In this document: positions 16,830-26,381 of the stretch, piece by piece
Layout of the letters: every line of letters starts with the position of its first letter
Numbering within the stretch: position 1 is the stretch's first letter
Origin: Paenibacillus chondroitinus NBRC 15376
GTDB taxonomy: Bacteria > Bacillota > Bacilli > Paenibacillales > NBRC-103111
Length of the DNA stretch: 64,000 nucleotides
Reading direction: 5' to 3'
Assembly: GCF_004000765.1 (NCBI RefSeq)
Contig: NZ_BILW01000025.1
Span: forward strand, 1-64,000
Position numbers and translations under genes: made by a program
The notes under the pieces: model-generated
Told to the model about the DNA's origin: nothing
What the model saw: only the letters and a program-made list of their open reading frames with translations
The model's database searches: none

Positions 16830-18146
16830 CTATTTGCTAGCGGAGACGGTTTCGATTTCTTTCACGCTTTGGTAGATGAGGTTGAACAGCTCTTCCAGGC
16901 TGCTTTCTTCAATACAGGAGAAAGCGACGCGAAGATCAGTCGCTCCAAGAGCGATAGTACCTACACCATGCTGATCCAGCAAGTGGACTCGCAAAGCCTC
17001 GGCATCAACTGTTTTGAGCTTCAGGCACATGAAGTAACCGGAGTTGAACGGGTAGTAGCCCCATGCATCGTCGAACTTGCCGGAGTCCAGAATGGACTTC
17101 GTACGGTTAGCACGGCCTTTCATGATCTCATATTTCTCTTGCTTCTGCTGATTGAACTCCGGGGAGTTCAGCGCATGAAGCACGAAAGTCTGCGATGGGT
17201 GAGGGCCGCTGGAAATCGTTGCGCGGATGATTCCCATTGTTTTTTGTTCTAGTGCGCTAAGCAACGCTTCGCTTTGGCCGGCATAAGTGACAAATCCAAC
17301 GCGGAAGCCCCAGACGTATTCTTCTTTGGTAGCACCGTCAATTTTGACAGCGAGCACGCGCGGGTGAATGTCAGCTAATTTACCGAACAAGGACTCATGC
17401 AGGGACCCTTCGAAGAAAAGTCCGAAATAGGCATCGTCGGTTAGTACAACAACATTGATACCAGCTTCAGCTGCATCTTTGATAGCGGCAGCAATCTCAT
17501 TTCCTTCTTCTGCCCCAGGCGTGTAGCCTGTCGGGTTGTTCGGGAAATTCAAAACAACAATGGCTTTGCCTTTGGATTGTTGAGCCAGCAGCGCTTCGCG
17601 CAGGCCAGCGGCATTAAACTTCTGCTCCTCGTTGTAGAGCGGATAGTTCACAATTTTTGCGCCGCGGCGAATTTCGAAAGTGAGCTCGTAATTTTCCCAG
17701 TTTTTGTCTGGAATAATAACGGAGTCGCCTACATCAGCGAAAAGGTCCGCTGCAATACTAAGACCGTGAGTCAACGCATTCGTTACGATCGGGTTGCCGA
17801 TCAGTTTGCTGCCGATCTCAGGGTTTTCTTCGAGCATTTTTTTGCGCCATGCGCTGCGGAGTTCGGGCTTACCGGCTGGCGGCGCGTATTCATATATATC
17901 TTTGGGTGCGTAGGTGGAGAGAGTATCTTGAATGACCTTCAAGTGCATCGGCTGACCGTTTTCGATCGCAATGCCAATCGTAGCATTGTATTTTTTGGCC
18001 TTTGCCTTGGCTTCAGCCGATTGGCTAAGAATGCCTTCTTTCGGGAAGTAAATCGATTTACCTAATGCAGAAAGCATGTCAAATACGTGAGAATTTTCAC
18101 GTTCCAGGGTCTCGTTTAACTGTCGTGCCAGAGGATTCATAAGCAT
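16830..18146 (-). CDS. Class I/II PLP-dependent aminotransferase
   Basis: A 438-residue fold-type I aminotransferase. The substrate-side FPNNPTGY motif, the VVLTDDAYFGLF aspartate segment and a Lys in KIDGATKEEY near residue 270, followed by GFRVGF, are the PLP-site features. The length and the AADLFADVGDSVIIPDKNWENY region resemble tyrosine/aromatic-type or aspartate-like aminotransferases of Bacillales, but the amino donor is not clear. ATG 18146 follows AAGGA by 7 nt. The gene is monocistronic, ending in a strong terminator. Confidence 0.85.
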   Translation of the reverse strand: MLMNPLARQLNETLERENSHVFDMLSALGKSIYFPKEGILSQSAEAKAKAKKYNATIGIAIENGQPMHLKVIQDTLSTYAPKDIYEYAPPAGKPELRSAWRKKMLEENPEIGSKLIGNPIVTNALTHGLSIAADLFADVGDSVIIPDKNWENYELTFEIRRGAKIVNYPLYNEEQKFNAAGLREALLAQQSKGKAIVVLNFPNNPTGYTPGAEEGNEIAAAIKDAAEAGINVVVLTDDAYFGLFFEGSLHESLFGKLADIHPRVLAVKIDGATKEEYVWGFRVGFVTYAGQSEALLSALEQKTMGIIRATISSGPHPSQTFVLHALNSPEFNQQKQEKYEIMKGRANRTKSILDSGKFDDAWGYYPFNSGYFMCLKLKTVDAEALRVHLLDQHGVGTIALGATDLRVAFSCIEESSLEELFNLIYQSVKEIETVSASK

Positions 18147-18254
18147 GGGTCATTCCTTCCAATGTGCTATTCATTTTTTGCAGTTATTATACCACTTTCC
18201 CTGGAGAACGTCACTGCGAGAAACAAATTTTTTTGGATGGATTTTTATTTGGAT

Positions 18255-18845
18255 CTAAACATTTACTCGATTTAAAAATCCTTCTAGGCGTTGCTTCACA
18301 TCCGGCCATTCGCGGTCAATGATGCTGAACATCACGGTGTCCCGCACATAGCCGTCATGAAGCACGCGATGTTGGCGAAGCGTACCTTCTTTCTGGGCGC
18401 CTATACGCGCAATTGCCGCTTGGGAGCGTTCGTTTCTTAGGTCTGTTTTAAGCTGCACACGCAGGAGGTCTAGGGTTTCGAAGCAGTGCCGCAGCAGCAA
18501 ATACTTACACTCCGTATTGATTCTGGTTCTCCAAACACGCGGATTGTACCACGTATGGCCGATCTCGACGTGCCGATTTGCGGCAGAGTAGTCGAAAAGG
18601 CGCGTGCTGCCGACGAAACTGTCGGAGTGTTTGTCATATACGCTGAAAGGAATGCCTAGTCCGGCTTTTTGCTCATCCAGCGCTTGGTGGACAAAATGTT
18701 CAACGGCTGAAGGTTGAAGCAGCGGAGTCATGTAAGAAAAGATAGCAGGATCCGCCGCCGCCTCCACTAGTGCGCTAATGTGAGATTCCTGCATCGGCAG
18801 TAGAATAACTTGGGTATTTTCTAGCATGATGGGTTGGATATTCAT
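18255..18845 (-). CDS. GNAT N-acetyltransferase, RimJ/RimL type
   Basis: A 196-residue acetyl-CoA-dependent acetyltransferase. The N-terminal LENTQVILLPMQESHISALVEAA, the EIGHTWYNPRVWRTRINTE segment and the LRNERSQAAIARIGAQKEG motif are typical of the RimJ/RimL group, which acetylates amino termini, amino acids or small amines. Two ATGs lie behind AAGGAG; the one at 18845 has the better spacing, and 18851 is the alternative. It is divergent from the MocR-type regulator, so it may be a target of that regulator. Confidence 0.82.
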   Translation of the reverse strand: MNIQPIMLENTQVILLPMQESHISALVEAAADPAIFSYMTPLLQPSAVEHFVHQALDEQKAGLGIPFSVYDKHSDSFVGSTRLFDYSAANRHVEIGHTWYNPRVWRTRINTECKYLLLRHCFETLDLLRVQLKTDLRNERSQAAIARIGAQKEGTLRQHRVLHDGYVRDTVMFSIIDREWPDVKQRLEGFLNRVNV

Positions 18846-18977
18846 GGGCATATGCTCCTTGTCAAAAAGTCGGATTTATGAGATTTTAGTAAGCATAATG
18901 GAAAAATGGTTTAATAAAAAGATCCAATTTGAGTATGTTTTTATGAACCAATTGAGAAAGGCAAAAGGGGGGCGAGT

Positions 18978-20576
18978 ATGGATTTTCATATACCGTACCA
19001 TACCTACCAGGCGAAATACGGGAGTAAATATGCGGCTTTGTATCATGCCCTGCATGACAACATTTTGGCGAATAAGCTGCTGCGCGATACGAAGCTGCCA
19101 TCAAGCCGTGAATTAGCTGCACTCTATGGGCTATCGCGGGGAACTGTTAATCAAGTGTACGATATGCTGATTGCTGAGGGTTATTTGCAAGCTGATGTAG
19201 GCAGAGGGACTTATGTTGTTTATAACGGGGGGCAGGAGAAGCAGCTGCCGTTTGAAGGGAAGGATATTCGACTTTCGGACTGGGGGGCGCGGGTTTGTGA
19301 GGCAGATCGGGATGGACACGGGAAGAGGCGGGAGCAAGGACGGGAGTTAGAGCTGGAGCGAGGTCAAGGGCAAGAGCAAGAGCAAAGGCAAGGGCGAGAG
19401 CGAGAGAAAAGGCGAGAGCAAGAGCAAGAGCGAGGTCAAGGGCAAGGAGAAAATCAAGGCCAAAGTTCAGATCAAGGGAAAAAGATTGCGTTCGTGATGG
19501 GGCGGCCGCACTTGGATGAGTTCCCGCGGGAGTTGTGGAACCGCGGGATGTACGAGCAGGTGCGGAGGATGACGGAGTCGCCGCAGGAAGAGGCATACGT
19601 CGCCGAGGGGCATTATGCGCTTCGCGAAGCGATCGCACAGCACCTGAGGCGAATACGCGGCATCGATGCGCCGCCAGAGAGCATCGTCATCGTTAACGGG
19701 TCGATGCAAGCGATCGCGCTGCTGACCCAGATGCTCGTGAACGAAGGCGATCCCGTCATCCTGGAGCGCCCGGGCTACCAAGGCGCCAGCCGAGCAGTGC
19801 TGGCGGCCGGCGGTGTGCCCATCCACGCTCCTGTGGATGAGCAAGGGCTTGTCCCGCAGCCGTGGAACGCACGGCTGCTGTTCGTGACACCCAGCCGCCA
19901 ATTCCCTACGGGGGCGGTGCTGGGTCTAGAGCGCCGCCAGCAGCTGCTGCGCTGGGCGGCGGAGCAAGGCGCTGTCATCGTCGAAGACGACTATGACAGC
20001 GAGTTCAGGCACCGTGGTCGGCCGATCGAGCCGCTCAAGGTGCTGGACCAGGAGGGCCGAGTGGTCTACATCGGCACCTTTTCCAAAACGATGCTGCAGG
20101 ACCTGCGCATCGGATACGTCGTGCTGCCGGAGGCGCTGCACGACGCCTTTGTCGCCGCTAAGCGGCTATACGAGCCGCACCCTTCGGGGCTGCTCGAACA
20201 GCGCTCGCTCGCCGCCTTCATGGGGAGCGGCGGCTACGAGCGACACCTGCGCCGCATGCGGCGGGTGTACGCGAGCAAGTTCTTGCTCCTGCAAGCGCTG
20301 CTGCAGGAGCAGCTCTCCACCCTCTTCGACTGGGTGGAGAGTGACGCGGGGCTGCATCTGTTCGGCTGGTGGCGGGGAGATCCCCGCACCTATGCCGCCT
20401 ATGCAGCCGAGTGCCGTAAGATCGGCGTCACCTGGAGTGACGCCGGTTCCTACGGCATCCCGCCGGGGAAGGCCGGGGCATGCTTTGGTTTTGCGCATCT
20501 CACGGAGCAGGAAATACGCCAAGGCGTTGCCGCCTTGCGAGAAGTTTCAGAAATTGTCATAAAATCAACAATATGA
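18978..20576 (+). CDS. MocR/PdxR-type GntR regulator with aminotransferase domain
   Basis: A 532-residue fusion regulator. A GntR winged helix covers residues 11-80 (LPSSRELAALYGLSRGTVNQ), and a fold-type I aminotransferase domain covers about 170-525, with the PLP lysine in FSKTML (Lys370). Proteins of this class sense PLP or an amino compound and often control PLP synthesis or transport. Between the domains, residues about 115-165 are a low-complexity Arg/Glu/Gln/Gly linker coded by imperfect 6-nt repeats. The part after the linker is much richer in G and C than the N-terminal part, so the gene looks mosaic. It is divergent from the GNAT gene. The effector is unknown. Confidence 0.88.
   Translation: MDFHIPYHTYQAKYGSKYAALYHALHDNILANKLLRDTKLPSSRELAALYGLSRGTVNQVYDMLIAEGYLQADVGRGTYVVYNGGQEKQLPFEGKDIRLSDWGARVCEADRDGHGKRREQGRELELERGQGQEQEQRQGREREKRREQEQERGQGQGENQGQSSDQGKKIAFVMGRPHLDEFPRELWNRGMYEQVRRMTESPQEEAYVAEGHYALREAIAQHLRRIRGIDAPPESIVIVNGSMQAIALLTQMLVNEGDPVILERPGYQGASRAVLAAGGVPIHAPVDEQGLVPQPWNARLLFVTPSRQFPTGAVLGLERRQQLLRWAAEQGAVIVEDDYDSEFRHRGRPIEPLKVLDQEGRVVYIGTFSKTMLQDLRIGYVVLPEALHDAFVAAKRLYEPHPSGLLEQRSLAAFMGSGGYERHLRRMRRVYASKFLLLQALLQEQLSTLFDWVESDAGLHLFGWWRGDPRTYAAYAAECRKIGVTWSDAGSYGIPPGKAGACFGFAHLTEQEIRQGVAALREVSEIVIKSTI
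19330..19480 (+). repeat. Hexanucleotide-like coding repeat in the MocR linker
   Basis: Purine-rich units such as GAGCAA, GGGCAA and GAGCGA repeat in frame over about 150 bp, giving Glu-Gln, Gly-Gln and Glu-Arg dipeptides. Slippage could change linker length between strains. Confidence 0.75.
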
Positions 20577-20578
20577 TT

Positions 20579-20607
20579 TTGGCATGGTTGACAGAGTATG
20601 CTATGAT
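20579..20607 (+). promoter_or_regulatory. Probable sigma-A promoter of the malic enzyme gene
   Basis: TTGGCA (20579-20584), 17 nt, TATGAT (20602-20607). A second -35-like TTGACA at 20588 is out of phase with that -10. Confidence 0.5.
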
Positions 20608-20653
20608 CTAACATGTGGTCAATTAATCATTTTATTGTAGGAGTGATCCCTAA

Positions 20654-22093
20654 ATGGCAGGATTAAATGGTGGAGGCACAAGCGTGATTGTGCGTTTGGA
20701 AATACATAAAGAACAGGTCACGTTTGGGAAAATTGCTACAGCCATAGGCGATGCCGGTGGCGATATCGTCGCGGTTGACGTGACGCGAGCCAGCAAAACA
20801 ACAACAACACGTGATATTACCGTTCAAGTTAGCGATCCGGATCATACCGAAGTCATTGTTAAAGTATTGAAAGGTATTCCAGGTGTACGGTTAATTAACG
20901 TATCCGACCAGACGTTCCTTATGCATTTGGGCGGAAAAATTGAAGTCACTCCGAAGATTCCGATTAAAAATCGGGACGATCTGTCCCGTGTATATACGCC
21001 AGGAGTCGCTCGTGTCTGTATGGCGATTCATGAGGATTCATCCAAAGCGCACTCATTAACGATTAAACGTAATACAGTTGCCGTCGTTTCTGACGGAACA
21101 GCCGTCCTCGGACTTGGCAATATCGGCCCTGAAGCGGCTATGCCGGTTATGGAAGGTAAAGCTATGCTCTTCAAGCAAATGGCGGGCGTTGACGCTTTCC
21201 CAATTTGCTTGGACACACAAGATACAGAGGAAATCATTCGTACTGTCAAAGCCATCGCACCTGCGTTTGGCGGAATTAACTTAGAGGATATTTCGTCGCC
21301 GCGTTGTTTTGAAATTGAAGAACGATTGATCAATGAATTGGACATTCCGGTGTTCCATGACGATCAGCACGGAACTGCGGTTGTTATTCTTGCCGGTTTG
21401 CTTAACGCAGTTAAAGTGGTGGGCAAACAGCTGGAGTCTTGTAAGGTTGTTATCACGGGCATCGGAGCGGCAGGAATTGCCTGCACGAAAATGCTGCTTG
21501 CTGCAGGCGTCACGAACGTCATCGGTGTAGACCGTCAAGGCGCAATCGTACGCGGTGAAAGCTATACAAATTCCATGTGGGATTGGTATGCGAATAACAC
21601 GAATCCTTTCAAGCTAAAAGGGACTTTGTCCGATGTAATTGCAGACGCTGATATTTTCATCGGCCTATCCGGTCCAGGCGTTCTGAAGGTAGAAGATGTG
21701 AAGAAAATGGCTACGGATCCAATCGTATTCGCGATGGCGAACCCGACACCGGAAATCACGCCGGAAGAGGCAGAACCTTACGTACGCGTCATGGCGACAG
21801 GCCGTTCGGATTATCCGAATCAGATCAATAATGTGCTCTGTTTCCCGGGTATTTTCCGCGGGGTGCTGGACTGCCGCGCTTCCCGGATCACGCAAGAAAT
21901 GAAGCTCGCTGCAGCCAAAGCGATTGCCGCGGTAGTGAATGAAGATGAGCTAAATGAATATTATATTATTCCGAGCGTATTCAATCATGCCGTTGTTGAG
22001 AAAGTACGCGAAGCGGTTATGGAAGCAGCGTTTGAATCCGGTGTAGCTCGTCGCCGCAGCCAACGTGAAACACAAGAGTCTCATCACGAATAA
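20654..22093 (+). CDS. NAD(P)-dependent malic enzyme with N-terminal ACT domain
   Basis: A 479-residue enzyme that decarboxylates malate to pyruvate. Residues about 12-85 are an ACT-like regulatory domain (VIVRLEIHKEQVTFGKI). The malic enzyme core follows, with YTPGVARVC, the KRNTVAVVSDGTAVLGLGN segment, FHDDQHGTAVV and a Rossmann VVITGIGAAGIA. The core matches the short bacterial type such as Bacillus YtsJ, with an added ACT domain that may bind an amino acid. AGGAGTG precedes the ATG. It is monocistronic between a clear promoter and a bidirectional terminator. Cofactor preference cannot be read safely. Confidence 0.92.
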   Translation: MAGLNGGGTSVIVRLEIHKEQVTFGKIATAIGDAGGDIVAVDVTRASKTTTTRDITVQVSDPDHTEVIVKVLKGIPGVRLINVSDQTFLMHLGGKIEVTPKIPIKNRDDLSRVYTPGVARVCMAIHEDSSKAHSLTIKRNTVAVVSDGTAVLGLGNIGPEAAMPVMEGKAMLFKQMAGVDAFPICLDTQDTEEIIRTVKAIAPAFGGINLEDISSPRCFEIEERLINELDIPVFHDDQHGTAVVILAGLLNAVKVVGKQLESCKVVITGIGAAGIACTKMLLAAGVTNVIGVDRQGAIVRGESYTNSMWDWYANNTNPFKLKGTLSDVIADADIFIGLSGPGVLKVEDVKKMATDPIVFAMANPTPEITPEEAEPYVRVMATGRSDYPNQINNVLCFPGIFRGVLDCRASRITQEMKLAAAKAIAAVVNEDELNEYYIIPSVFNHAVVEKVREAVMEAAFESGVARRRSQRETQESHHE

Positions 22094-22110
22094 AAATCAG
22101 TAATCAAAGC

Positions 22111-22163
22111 CAAAAAAACCTTGCTCCAGCAGCTGTTTCCAGCTTGCAGAGCAAGGTTTTTTG
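22111..22163. terminator. Bidirectional terminator
   Basis: AAAAAACCTTGCTC and GAGCAAGGTTTTTT pair around a loop that contains a smaller CAGC/GCTG stem. It separates the convergent malic enzyme and MFS genes. Confidence 0.88.
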
Positions 22164-22165
22164 TT

Positions 22166-23419
22166 TTAATTCTGTTCCTCCGTCCATTCTTTTAGCTTAC
22201 GGTCAGAAGGGAGAAGGAAGGTTAGAATACCGAGAAGCGGCAGGAACGCGCATAATTCCATTACGCGCGTCGTACCGATCGCATCGCAGAGATTTCCAAG
22301 CACGACACTGCCGATACCGCCGAGTCCGAAGGCGAGCCCGGTAATTAGGCCGGATACGGTTCCTACTTTGCCAGGGAACAGGCTTTGGGCATAAACAACG
22401 GTAACGGAGAAGCTGGATAATTGAATGACGCCGATAACGACAAGTAAGATATAAGACCAAGTAATCCCAACATGCGGCAGCAGCAATGCGAATGGCGCTG
22501 AGCCTAACATGGAGAAGAATATGACATTGCGCTTACCGAACCGGTCCGCGATTGGACCGCCAAAAAAAGTACCTACAGCGCCGGCAGCGAGGAACAAGAA
22601 GATGAAGTCCTGCGCACGGTTGATGGATAAGCCGTATGTATCATGCAAGAAAAAAGCGAAGTAACCACTCATTGCAGCTCCGTACCATGATCGGACGAAT
22701 ACAAGGAAAATCAATACATAGATAGCGAAAAACACACGTTTGCGATGCACGGGATTGACGGTCCGCTTCACAGTGGACTTGGCTCTAACCGGAGTCGTTG
22801 CGAGCTCGGCTTTGTACCAGCGAGCAATGAACATCTGAACGGCTATCGCAATCGCAGCAACGCCTGTGAACCATATGGAGCCGAAAAGTCCGAGCGGAAT
22901 GAAAATCCATTTGGTCATGACCGGCGCCAAGGATTGGCCGAAGTTACCGCCCACCTGGAAGATGGACTGTGCCAAGCCTTTGCGTCCTCCGGCAGCCATA
23001 TGCGACACCCGCGAGCCTTCCGGATGGAACGCAGCGGAGCCAAGCCCCACAAAGCATACAGACAGCAGCACAACCCAATATGAATGAGCGAAGGCTAACA
23101 ACAGCATCCCGGTAAGCGTCGATGCCATGCCAATCGGCAGCATATAGGGCGATGGCTTGCGGTCTGAGTATAAGCCGACTACGGGCTGCATGATGGAAGC
23201 CGTGAAGTTGATGGCGAACTGTACCCAACCGACTTGGGTATAACTTAATCCCATTTCGCTTTTCAAAATGGGAAAGATGGCGGGAATGACGGATTGGATA
23301 GAGTCATTCAGCAAATGGACAAGACCGATGGCAAACAGTATCCGGTAAACAGTTGGTTTGATATCTCCTGCACCCTGCAAGCTATTGGATTTGGGAGATG
23401 GTGTTGTTATGGCAGCCAT
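22166..23419 (-). CDS. MFS transporter, fosmidomycin-resistance (Fsr) type
   Basis: A 417-residue membrane protein with about twelve helices. The GLGSAAFHPEGSRVSHMAAGGRKG loop between helices 4 and 5 and the early LVHLLNDSIQSVIPAIFP segment are characteristic of the Fsr subfamily, whose best-known member exports fosmidomycin. The natural substrate is usually unknown. It lies 15 nt behind psd on the same strand, so the two are co-transcribed. Whether the exporter has a lipid-related role is open. Confidence 0.85.
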   Translation of the reverse strand: MAAITTPSPKSNSLQGAGDIKPTVYRILFAIGLVHLLNDSIQSVIPAIFPILKSEMGLSYTQVGWVQFAINFTASIMQPVVGLYSDRKPSPYMLPIGMASTLTGMLLLAFAHSYWVVLLSVCFVGLGSAAFHPEGSRVSHMAAGGRKGLAQSIFQVGGNFGQSLAPVMTKWIFIPLGLFGSIWFTGVAAIAIAVQMFIARWYKAELATTPVRAKSTVKRTVNPVHRKRVFFAIYVLIFLVFVRSWYGAAMSGYFAFFLHDTYGLSINRAQDFIFLFLAAGAVGTFFGGPIADRFGKRNVIFFSMLGSAPFALLLPHVGITWSYILLVVIGVIQLSSFSVTVVYAQSLFPGKVGTVSGLITGLAFGLGGIGSVVLGNLCDAIGTTRVMELCAFLPLLGILTFLLPSDRKLKEWTEEQN

Positions 23420-23434
23420 GATGCGCTCCTCTCG

Positions 23435-24223
23435 CTATTTATCTAGGAAACGGCCGAGGTCTTCTCCCATTTTCACTTTGGAACCAAGCTTAAGGTCCGG
23501 GCGAGGTTCGAACATATCGTCTTCAAAAAGCAGCACAACGGTTGAGCCGAACTCGAAATAAGCCAGCTCTTGACCGCGCTCCAATGTTTTGGGAAGCGGT
23601 TTGACATACTGAATCGAGCTCACGTTCAGCGCTCCGACCTTTACGACGGCAACTTCACCTGTATGATGCTGAATGAAAGTGATTAATCGCTCATTGCGAC
23701 TAAGAACTCGCTTCATGTGGCGAAGCCCGAATTCATTCACCGGATACACTTTGCCGAGCACGTGCTCTTTTTCAAGGATGTCCCCCGTAATCGGAGAATG
23801 AATGCGGTGATAATCGGTTGGGCTTAAGTACAGAACGAAATAGAAGCCGTTTTTGTAATTGACTGTGCGGGGCGACCGATTAAGCAGCTCCTCAATGGTG
23901 TAATCTTGACCTTTGACGTTGACGATCAAGCCGTCTTTAATGTCCCCGATCCCGGTAATCATGGCATCAACCGGACTGACGACGCGCGTCTCGTCTTCGT
24001 GAATCGGGCGTAAACCCGGCTTTAAGCGGCGAGTAAAGAAATCATTTAGGGATTTGTAATCTTTTACATGCTTCTCAGCATCTTCAATACGTATACCGTA
24101 AGTTTGGGCAAAACGGGGAATGAACATCCGGCTTGCTCTGGACCTGGCAAAAGCTCCTGTCACTTGGGATACCCATTTACGTGAGGAGAGCTCGGTTAGC
24201 AATTTGAAGAACGGTTTTGACAT
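23435..24223 (-). CDS. psd: Phosphatidylserine decarboxylase proenzyme
   Basis: A 262-residue enzyme making phosphatidylethanolamine at the inner membrane face. The self-cleavage site is the Gly-Ser of YFEFGSTVVLLF, whose serine becomes the pyruvoyl group. SPVDAMITGIG and YLSPTDYHRIHSPITG, holding the catalytic His, are also present. The length is typical of the Firmicute form. It heads a two-gene operon with the MFS exporter. No pssA gene is seen next to it. Confidence 0.93.
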   Translation of the reverse strand: MSKPFFKLLTELSSRKWVSQVTGAFARSRASRMFIPRFAQTYGIRIEDAEKHVKDYKSLNDFFTRRLKPGLRPIHEDETRVVSPVDAMITGIGDIKDGLIVNVKGQDYTIEELLNRSPRTVNYKNGFYFVLYLSPTDYHRIHSPITGDILEKEHVLGKVYPVNEFGLRHMKRVLSRNERLITFIQHHTGEVAVVKVGALNVSSIQYVKPLPKTLERGQELAYFEFGSTVVLLFEDDMFEPRPDLKLGSKVKMGEDLGRFLDK

Positions 24224-24446
24224 AAATTAACTCCTGTTCATTCGTGGTTAGGCGGGCTTTTGACCAACGTTCAAGTTTCTTCAAAGATCCCTGTTTATGG
24301 TTCTTCGCTAATCTTGCCACAGAAAGGTAAAAGAATCAATTGTCGAATGAAGAAGAAACGGCAAGGTAGGCGGCTAAAAAAATAGTCTGAAGGCTGTTTG
24401 AGGTGAAATATGCTTGTCAATGCTGTTAATGAGGTGAACGGGTACA

Positions 24447-24743
24447 ATGTCCATTATGATTATATTGATTCTGTTACTGATTCCAGCCTGCATGCTAGTT
24501 GGCTCATGGATGTTCATAAGCTGCCGTATTTGGTTTCATATTCTGGCTATGGTCAGTGCATATGTCTTTGGTATTATTTCCGCTTTGGCGGTTAATGACA
24601 TATTACGGGACGATACGGTATTTATGACGAATATTCATGGCGTTTTCAACAACCAGTTATTCCTTTTAAGCGGAGGTTATTTGGGATGTTATGGGATCTA
24701 TTTAATGTGGAAACGGCTGCTAGTAGAGATCAGGAAAGAGTAG
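24447..24743 (+). CDS. Small membrane protein, unknown
   Basis: A 98-residue protein with three predicted helices (residues about 2-20, 27-50 and 70-88) and a short basic tail. I do not recognise a family. ATG 24447 is preceded by GAGGTGA at reasonable spacing. The upstream 223 bp to psd contain no other gene. It stands alone before the glucosaminidase gene. Confidence 0.55.
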   Translation: MSIMIILILLLIPACMLVGSWMFISCRIWFHILAMVSAYVFGIISALAVNDILRDDTVFMTNIHGVFNNQLFLLSGGYLGCYGIYLMWKRLLVEIRKE

Positions 24744-24833
24744 TTTTGTGTTATTTGTAACAACCTCCTATGTAACTATTTCATTTGGCACATCGTCTAA
24801 TAGGCATGACTTATCATAAAGGCAGGTGTTAAA

Positions 24834-26114
24834 GTGAATTTTATAATTTCCAGATATACCAAGAGTATGATGTGTGCGGCTGCGTTATCTTTCTTTTTAG
24901 CGGGGTGTGCATCTTCTCCAAAAGGCAACACGTCTTCGAGCGCACCCGTTTCGTTGGCGCCGTCTGCTTCTGCTCCAGCAACTACGCCAGTTCCTACTGC
25001 AGCGCCGACTCCAAGTCCTACGCCAACGCCAGCAAACCCGACGGCAGGTTTGTCGCTCGACGAAAAGCTGGGACAGATGATCCTGGCTGGCATCGACGGA
25101 TACAGTGTAAATGCAAATACCCAAGCGTTGATTTCAACGTATCACGTGGGCGGCATTATTTTATATAAGCCAAATGTCAAAGATTCAAGCCAACTGGTTT
25201 CGCTGGTGAATGAACTGAAGCAAAAGAATGCAAAAAATAAGCAGCCGCTCTGGATCGGTGTGGACGAGGAGGGCGGAAGGGTAACACGGCTGCCGGATGA
25301 GCTCCAGAAAACGCCAACGAATCAGGAGATCGGCAAGACGAATAACAAGACGTATGCCTATAACATCGGCAATTTGCTCGGTTCAGAGCTTCGTGCGTAT
25401 GGATTGAACGTTGATTTCGCTCCTGTGCTGGACATTAACAGCAATCCGAAAAATCCGGTGATCGGCGACCGTTCTTTTGGAGCAAACGCTGCTATAGTTA
25501 ACGCTATGGGTATTCAAGAAATGAAGGGGCTGCGAAATCAGCAGATCACATCAGTCGTTAAGCATTTCCCGGGGCATGGCGATACATCGGTAGATTCGCA
25601 TGTAGGGCTGCCCATTGTCCAGAACGATTTGGACAGATTGCGTAAGCTGGAATTAATCCCTTTCGCGGAAGCTTTTAAACAAGACGCAGATGCTGTGATG
25701 GTTGCCCATATTTTGCTGCCCAAAGTGGACGGACAGAACCCGGCATCGATGTCGAAGAAAATTATGACGGACTTGCTGCGCAAGGAGATGGGCTTCCAAG
25801 GTGTCATCATGACCGATGACATGACGATGGGAGCCATTGAACAAAACTATGATATCGGCGCTTCCGCCGTAAAATCCGTTTTGGCCGGAGCTAATGTGAT
25901 TATGGTCGGACATGACTACAACAAAGTTGTAAAGGTGATCGAGGCGCTGCGGCAAGCTGTTCAGGACAAACGGATTCCGATGGAAACGGTCGATCAGAGT
26001 GTAGCAAGAATTCAGAAGCTGAAGCAGAAATATAAGCTGAAGGATGAAAGGGTCGGTTCGGTTGATGTAGCCGCCCTCAATCAAGCTGTAAAGAAAGTGC
26101 TAAGTACGAAATAG
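24834..26114 (+). CDS. nagZ: Lipoprotein beta-N-acetylglucosaminidase, GH3/NagZ type
   Basis: A 426-residue exo-enzyme releasing N-acetylglucosamine from muropeptides outside the cell. GTG 24834 follows GGCAGGTG. The lipoprotein signal ends in LAGC (Cys24), then a Ser/Thr/Pro/Ala tether runs to about residue 70. The GH3 domain has the KHFPGHGDTSVDSHVGLP His-Asp acid/base loop, and the MTDDMTMGAI segment holds the nucleophile Asp. In Firmicutes the secreted NagZ acts in cell-wall recycling, often with an amidase, but no amidase gene is next to it here. A strong terminator follows. Confidence 0.92.
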   Translation: MNFIISRYTKSMMCAAALSFFLAGCASSPKGNTSSSAPVSLAPSASAPATTPVPTAAPTPSPTPTPANPTAGLSLDEKLGQMILAGIDGYSVNANTQALISTYHVGGIILYKPNVKDSSQLVSLVNELKQKNAKNKQPLWIGVDEEGGRVTRLPDELQKTPTNQEIGKTNNKTYAYNIGNLLGSELRAYGLNVDFAPVLDINSNPKNPVIGDRSFGANAAIVNAMGIQEMKGLRNQQITSVVKHFPGHGDTSVDSHVGLPIVQNDLDRLRKLELIPFAEAFKQDADAVMVAHILLPKVDGQNPASMSKKIMTDLLRKEMGFQGVIMTDDMTMGAIEQNYDIGASAVKSVLAGANVIMVGHDYNKVVKVIEALRQAVQDKRIPMETVDQSVARIQKLKQKYKLKDERVGSVDVAALNQAVKKVLSTK

Positions 26115-26121
26115 CGCAATT

Positions 26122-26166
26122 AAAAGAGTGCCCCTAGTCATGTTATGACGCTTGGGCACTCTTTTT
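26122..26166 (+). terminator. Terminator of the nagZ-type gene
   Basis: AAAAGAGTGCCC pairs with GGGCACTCTTTT, followed by T residues. Confidence 0.85.
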
Positions 26167-26235
26167 GATTTTTGGGGAAGAAGCAGGACCCATGTGGTGT
26201 CATTTTGAGTGCGATAGAGAGCTGGTGGTAGAGGA

Positions 26236-26363
26236 GGGGAACTACAGGGCTCTATTTGTGGCGAATGGGCTAAATTGGCAGAAAATCGGGGGCTTAGCGG
26301 ATCCTAGTTCCCTTTGATTTCCCAATACGCTGTGTTTCGCCAAAATAGGGGAACGTAGTTCCC
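26236..26363. repeat. Four-arm palindromic intergenic element, GGGAACTA type, copy 2
   Basis: The outer forward arm GGGGAACTAC...CTCTATTT (26236-26257) faces AAAATAGGGG...TAGTTCCC (26342-26363). A degenerate inner arm, CCTAGTTCCC, is at 26303-26312. It occupies the gap between the nagZ-type gene and the YheC/D gene. Confidence 0.65.
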
Positions 26364-26381
26364 ATTGTAGCGCGGTATGGG

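Noticed and set aside
19147-20562. Overlapping frames on both strands of the MocR-type gene
   Set aside because: High GC content at 19500-20550 and the hexamer repeat open other frames. They have no ribosome sites or recognisable domains.
24410-24595. Alternative 61-residue frame overlapping the small membrane protein gene
   Set aside because: The overlapping frame at 24447 has a better ribosome site and a coherent three-helix pattern.
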